Positions 11,598 through 12,194 of a stretch of 12,194 nucleotides of DNA are shown here, in pieces. How positions within the stretch are numbered: the stretch's first letter is position 1; every line of letters begins with the position of its first letter. Under the pieces are notes generated by a model. The model worked only from the letters and a program-made list of their open reading frames with translations. It ran no database searches and had not been told where the DNA came from. The DNA comes from Lachnospiraceae bacterium UBA3785 (GTDB taxonomy: Bacteria; Bacillota; Clostridia; Lachnospirales; Lachnospiraceae): contig DFFD01000249.1 of assembly GCA_002369495.1 (NCBI GenBank), positions 1-12,194 of the forward strand, given 5' to 3'. The translations under genes were made by a program, and so were the position numbers.

Positions 11598-12194
11598 TTA
11601 CCGCTCCATCTCCATGATCACTTTAAGGATATGCTTCGCGCAGGACTGAAGGTCGCCGAGCGTGATCGGATAGGGCACCTCGCCTTCCTTCTTTCCAAGG
11701 GCGTTCAGGATGTCCTCGACATCCGCGTCGCTGCCCGGCATGGTCAGGTCGTTGCCGGCCTTGATGCAGCCGGAGGCGTAGGAATCGCCGTACTTCGGCG
11801 CATTTTCTTCCGCTCCGCTCAGGGCGTGCATGCTTCCGGTCGTGTCCCAGTCGGTCATGACAAAGCCTTCAAAGCCCCACTCGTCGCGAGCGATGGCCGT
11901 GATCAGGTCATAGCTGTTGGCCGTGTGCTCGCCGTTGATCAGGTTGTAGGAAGTCATGATGGACTTCGGCTGCGCTTCCTTCACCGCAATCTCAAAGCCC
12001 TTTAAGTAGATCTCGCGGATCGTCCGCTCGTCAATGTTGGAGCTGACGTGGTTGCGGTTGTCCTCCTGGTTGTTGAACGCGAAGTGCTTGATGGTGGTTC
12101 CGGCACTCCTGTGCTTCTGTACGCCGCGGGTGTCAGCCGCTGCGGAACGTCCCGCTACGAGCGGATCCTCGGAGTAGTACTCGAAGTTGCGGCC
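11598..12194 (-). CDS. Glycoside hydrolase family 3 (beta-glucosidase-like), 5' partial, probably permuted domain order
   Basis: The frame is open to the right edge, leaving the last 198 residues. It contains the GH3 catalytic-barrel blocks: GRNFEYYSEDPLVAG, KHFAFNNQEDNRN (Lys36-His37 of the visible part), SIMTSYNLING, and FVMTDWDT with the nucleophile Asp115. Only 83 residues follow the nucleophile before the stop, too few for the usual second sandwich domain. The motif set is that of beta-glucosidases, not NagZ-type single-domain enzymes. The sandwich domain therefore probably precedes the barrel, as in the circularly permuted Ruminococcus and Butyrivibrio enzymes. It would release terminal beta-linked sugars from plant glycosides. 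No C-terminal anchor is seen. Location depends on the missing N-terminus. Confidence 0.87.
   Translation of the reverse strand, partial: GRNFEYYSEDPLVAGRSAAADTRGVQKHRSAGTTIKHFAFNNQEDNRNHVSSNIDERTIREIYLKGFEIAVKEAQPKSIMTSYNLINGEHTANSYDLITAIARDEWGFEGFVMTDWDTTGSMHALSGAEENAPKYGDSYASGCIKAGNDLTMPGSDADVEDILNALGKKEGEVPYPITLGDLQSCAKHILKVIMEMER

Noticed and set aside
1..12194. CRISPR array, tRNA or rRNA gene, insertion sequence or attachment site
   Set aside because: I looked for regular spaced repeats, cloverleaf-like segments, transposase motifs and flanking direct repeats and found none. The three TTGTGC boxes are too short and few to be a CRISPR.

Overview
The window looks like a GC-rich member of the Clostridia, probably a plant-polysaccharide-degrading, Lachnospiraceae-like gut or rumen bacterium. 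This rests on an SLH-anchored pectate lyase, a PucR-type regulator, GPH-type sugar symporters, BglC-type family 5 and permuted-type family 3 glycosidases, strong AGGAGG ribosome binding sites and many short hairpin-T terminators. Taxonomy is inferred from gene style only. No RNA gene, CRISPR array, integrase or insertion sequence was seen.

Layout. (1) 3-1691, +: 3' part of a family 9 pectate lyase with three C-terminal SLH repeats, ending at a terminator shared with the convergent next gene. (2) 1753-2922, -: PucR-family regulator. Its upstream region (2923-3134) is a divergent promoter with three TTGTGC boxes exactly 32 bp apart, and it also serves a 54-codon small ORF (3135-3299, +) of unknown function. 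(3) 3353-3660: promoter-like and palindromic DNA, a headless coding remnant and a terminator. (4) 3661-8284: two related GH5 + GPH-symporter cassettes facing each other. The left cassette (3661-5402, +) has an intact GH5 but a wrecked transporter gene. The right cassette (8284-5466, -) is intact. A bidirectional terminator separates them. (5) 8285-8400: compact divergent promoter. (6) 8401-11378, +: tight four-gene operon of TetR regulator, ABM-fold monooxygenase-like protein, STAS-kinase fusion and PHP-domain phosphoesterase. (7) 11379-11597: a short hydrophobic coding scrap and a strong terminator. (8) 11598-12194, -: 3' end of a family 3 glycosidase that appears to have the circularly permuted domain order.

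How the genes may work together. The pectate lyase would act at the cell surface. The GH5 enzymes lack signal peptides, so the GPH symporter probably imports a beta-glycoside or oligosaccharide that GH5 cleaves in the cytoplasm. The divergent TetR protein is the obvious candidate regulator of the right GH5-GPH operon, because both promoters share one palindrome. The remaining genes of the TetR operon (monooxygenase-like, STAS-kinase, PHP) do not form a pathway I recognise. The most notable points are the decayed mirror-image cassette, the 32-bp phased repeats beside pucR, the unassigned small ORF and the STAS-kinase fusion.
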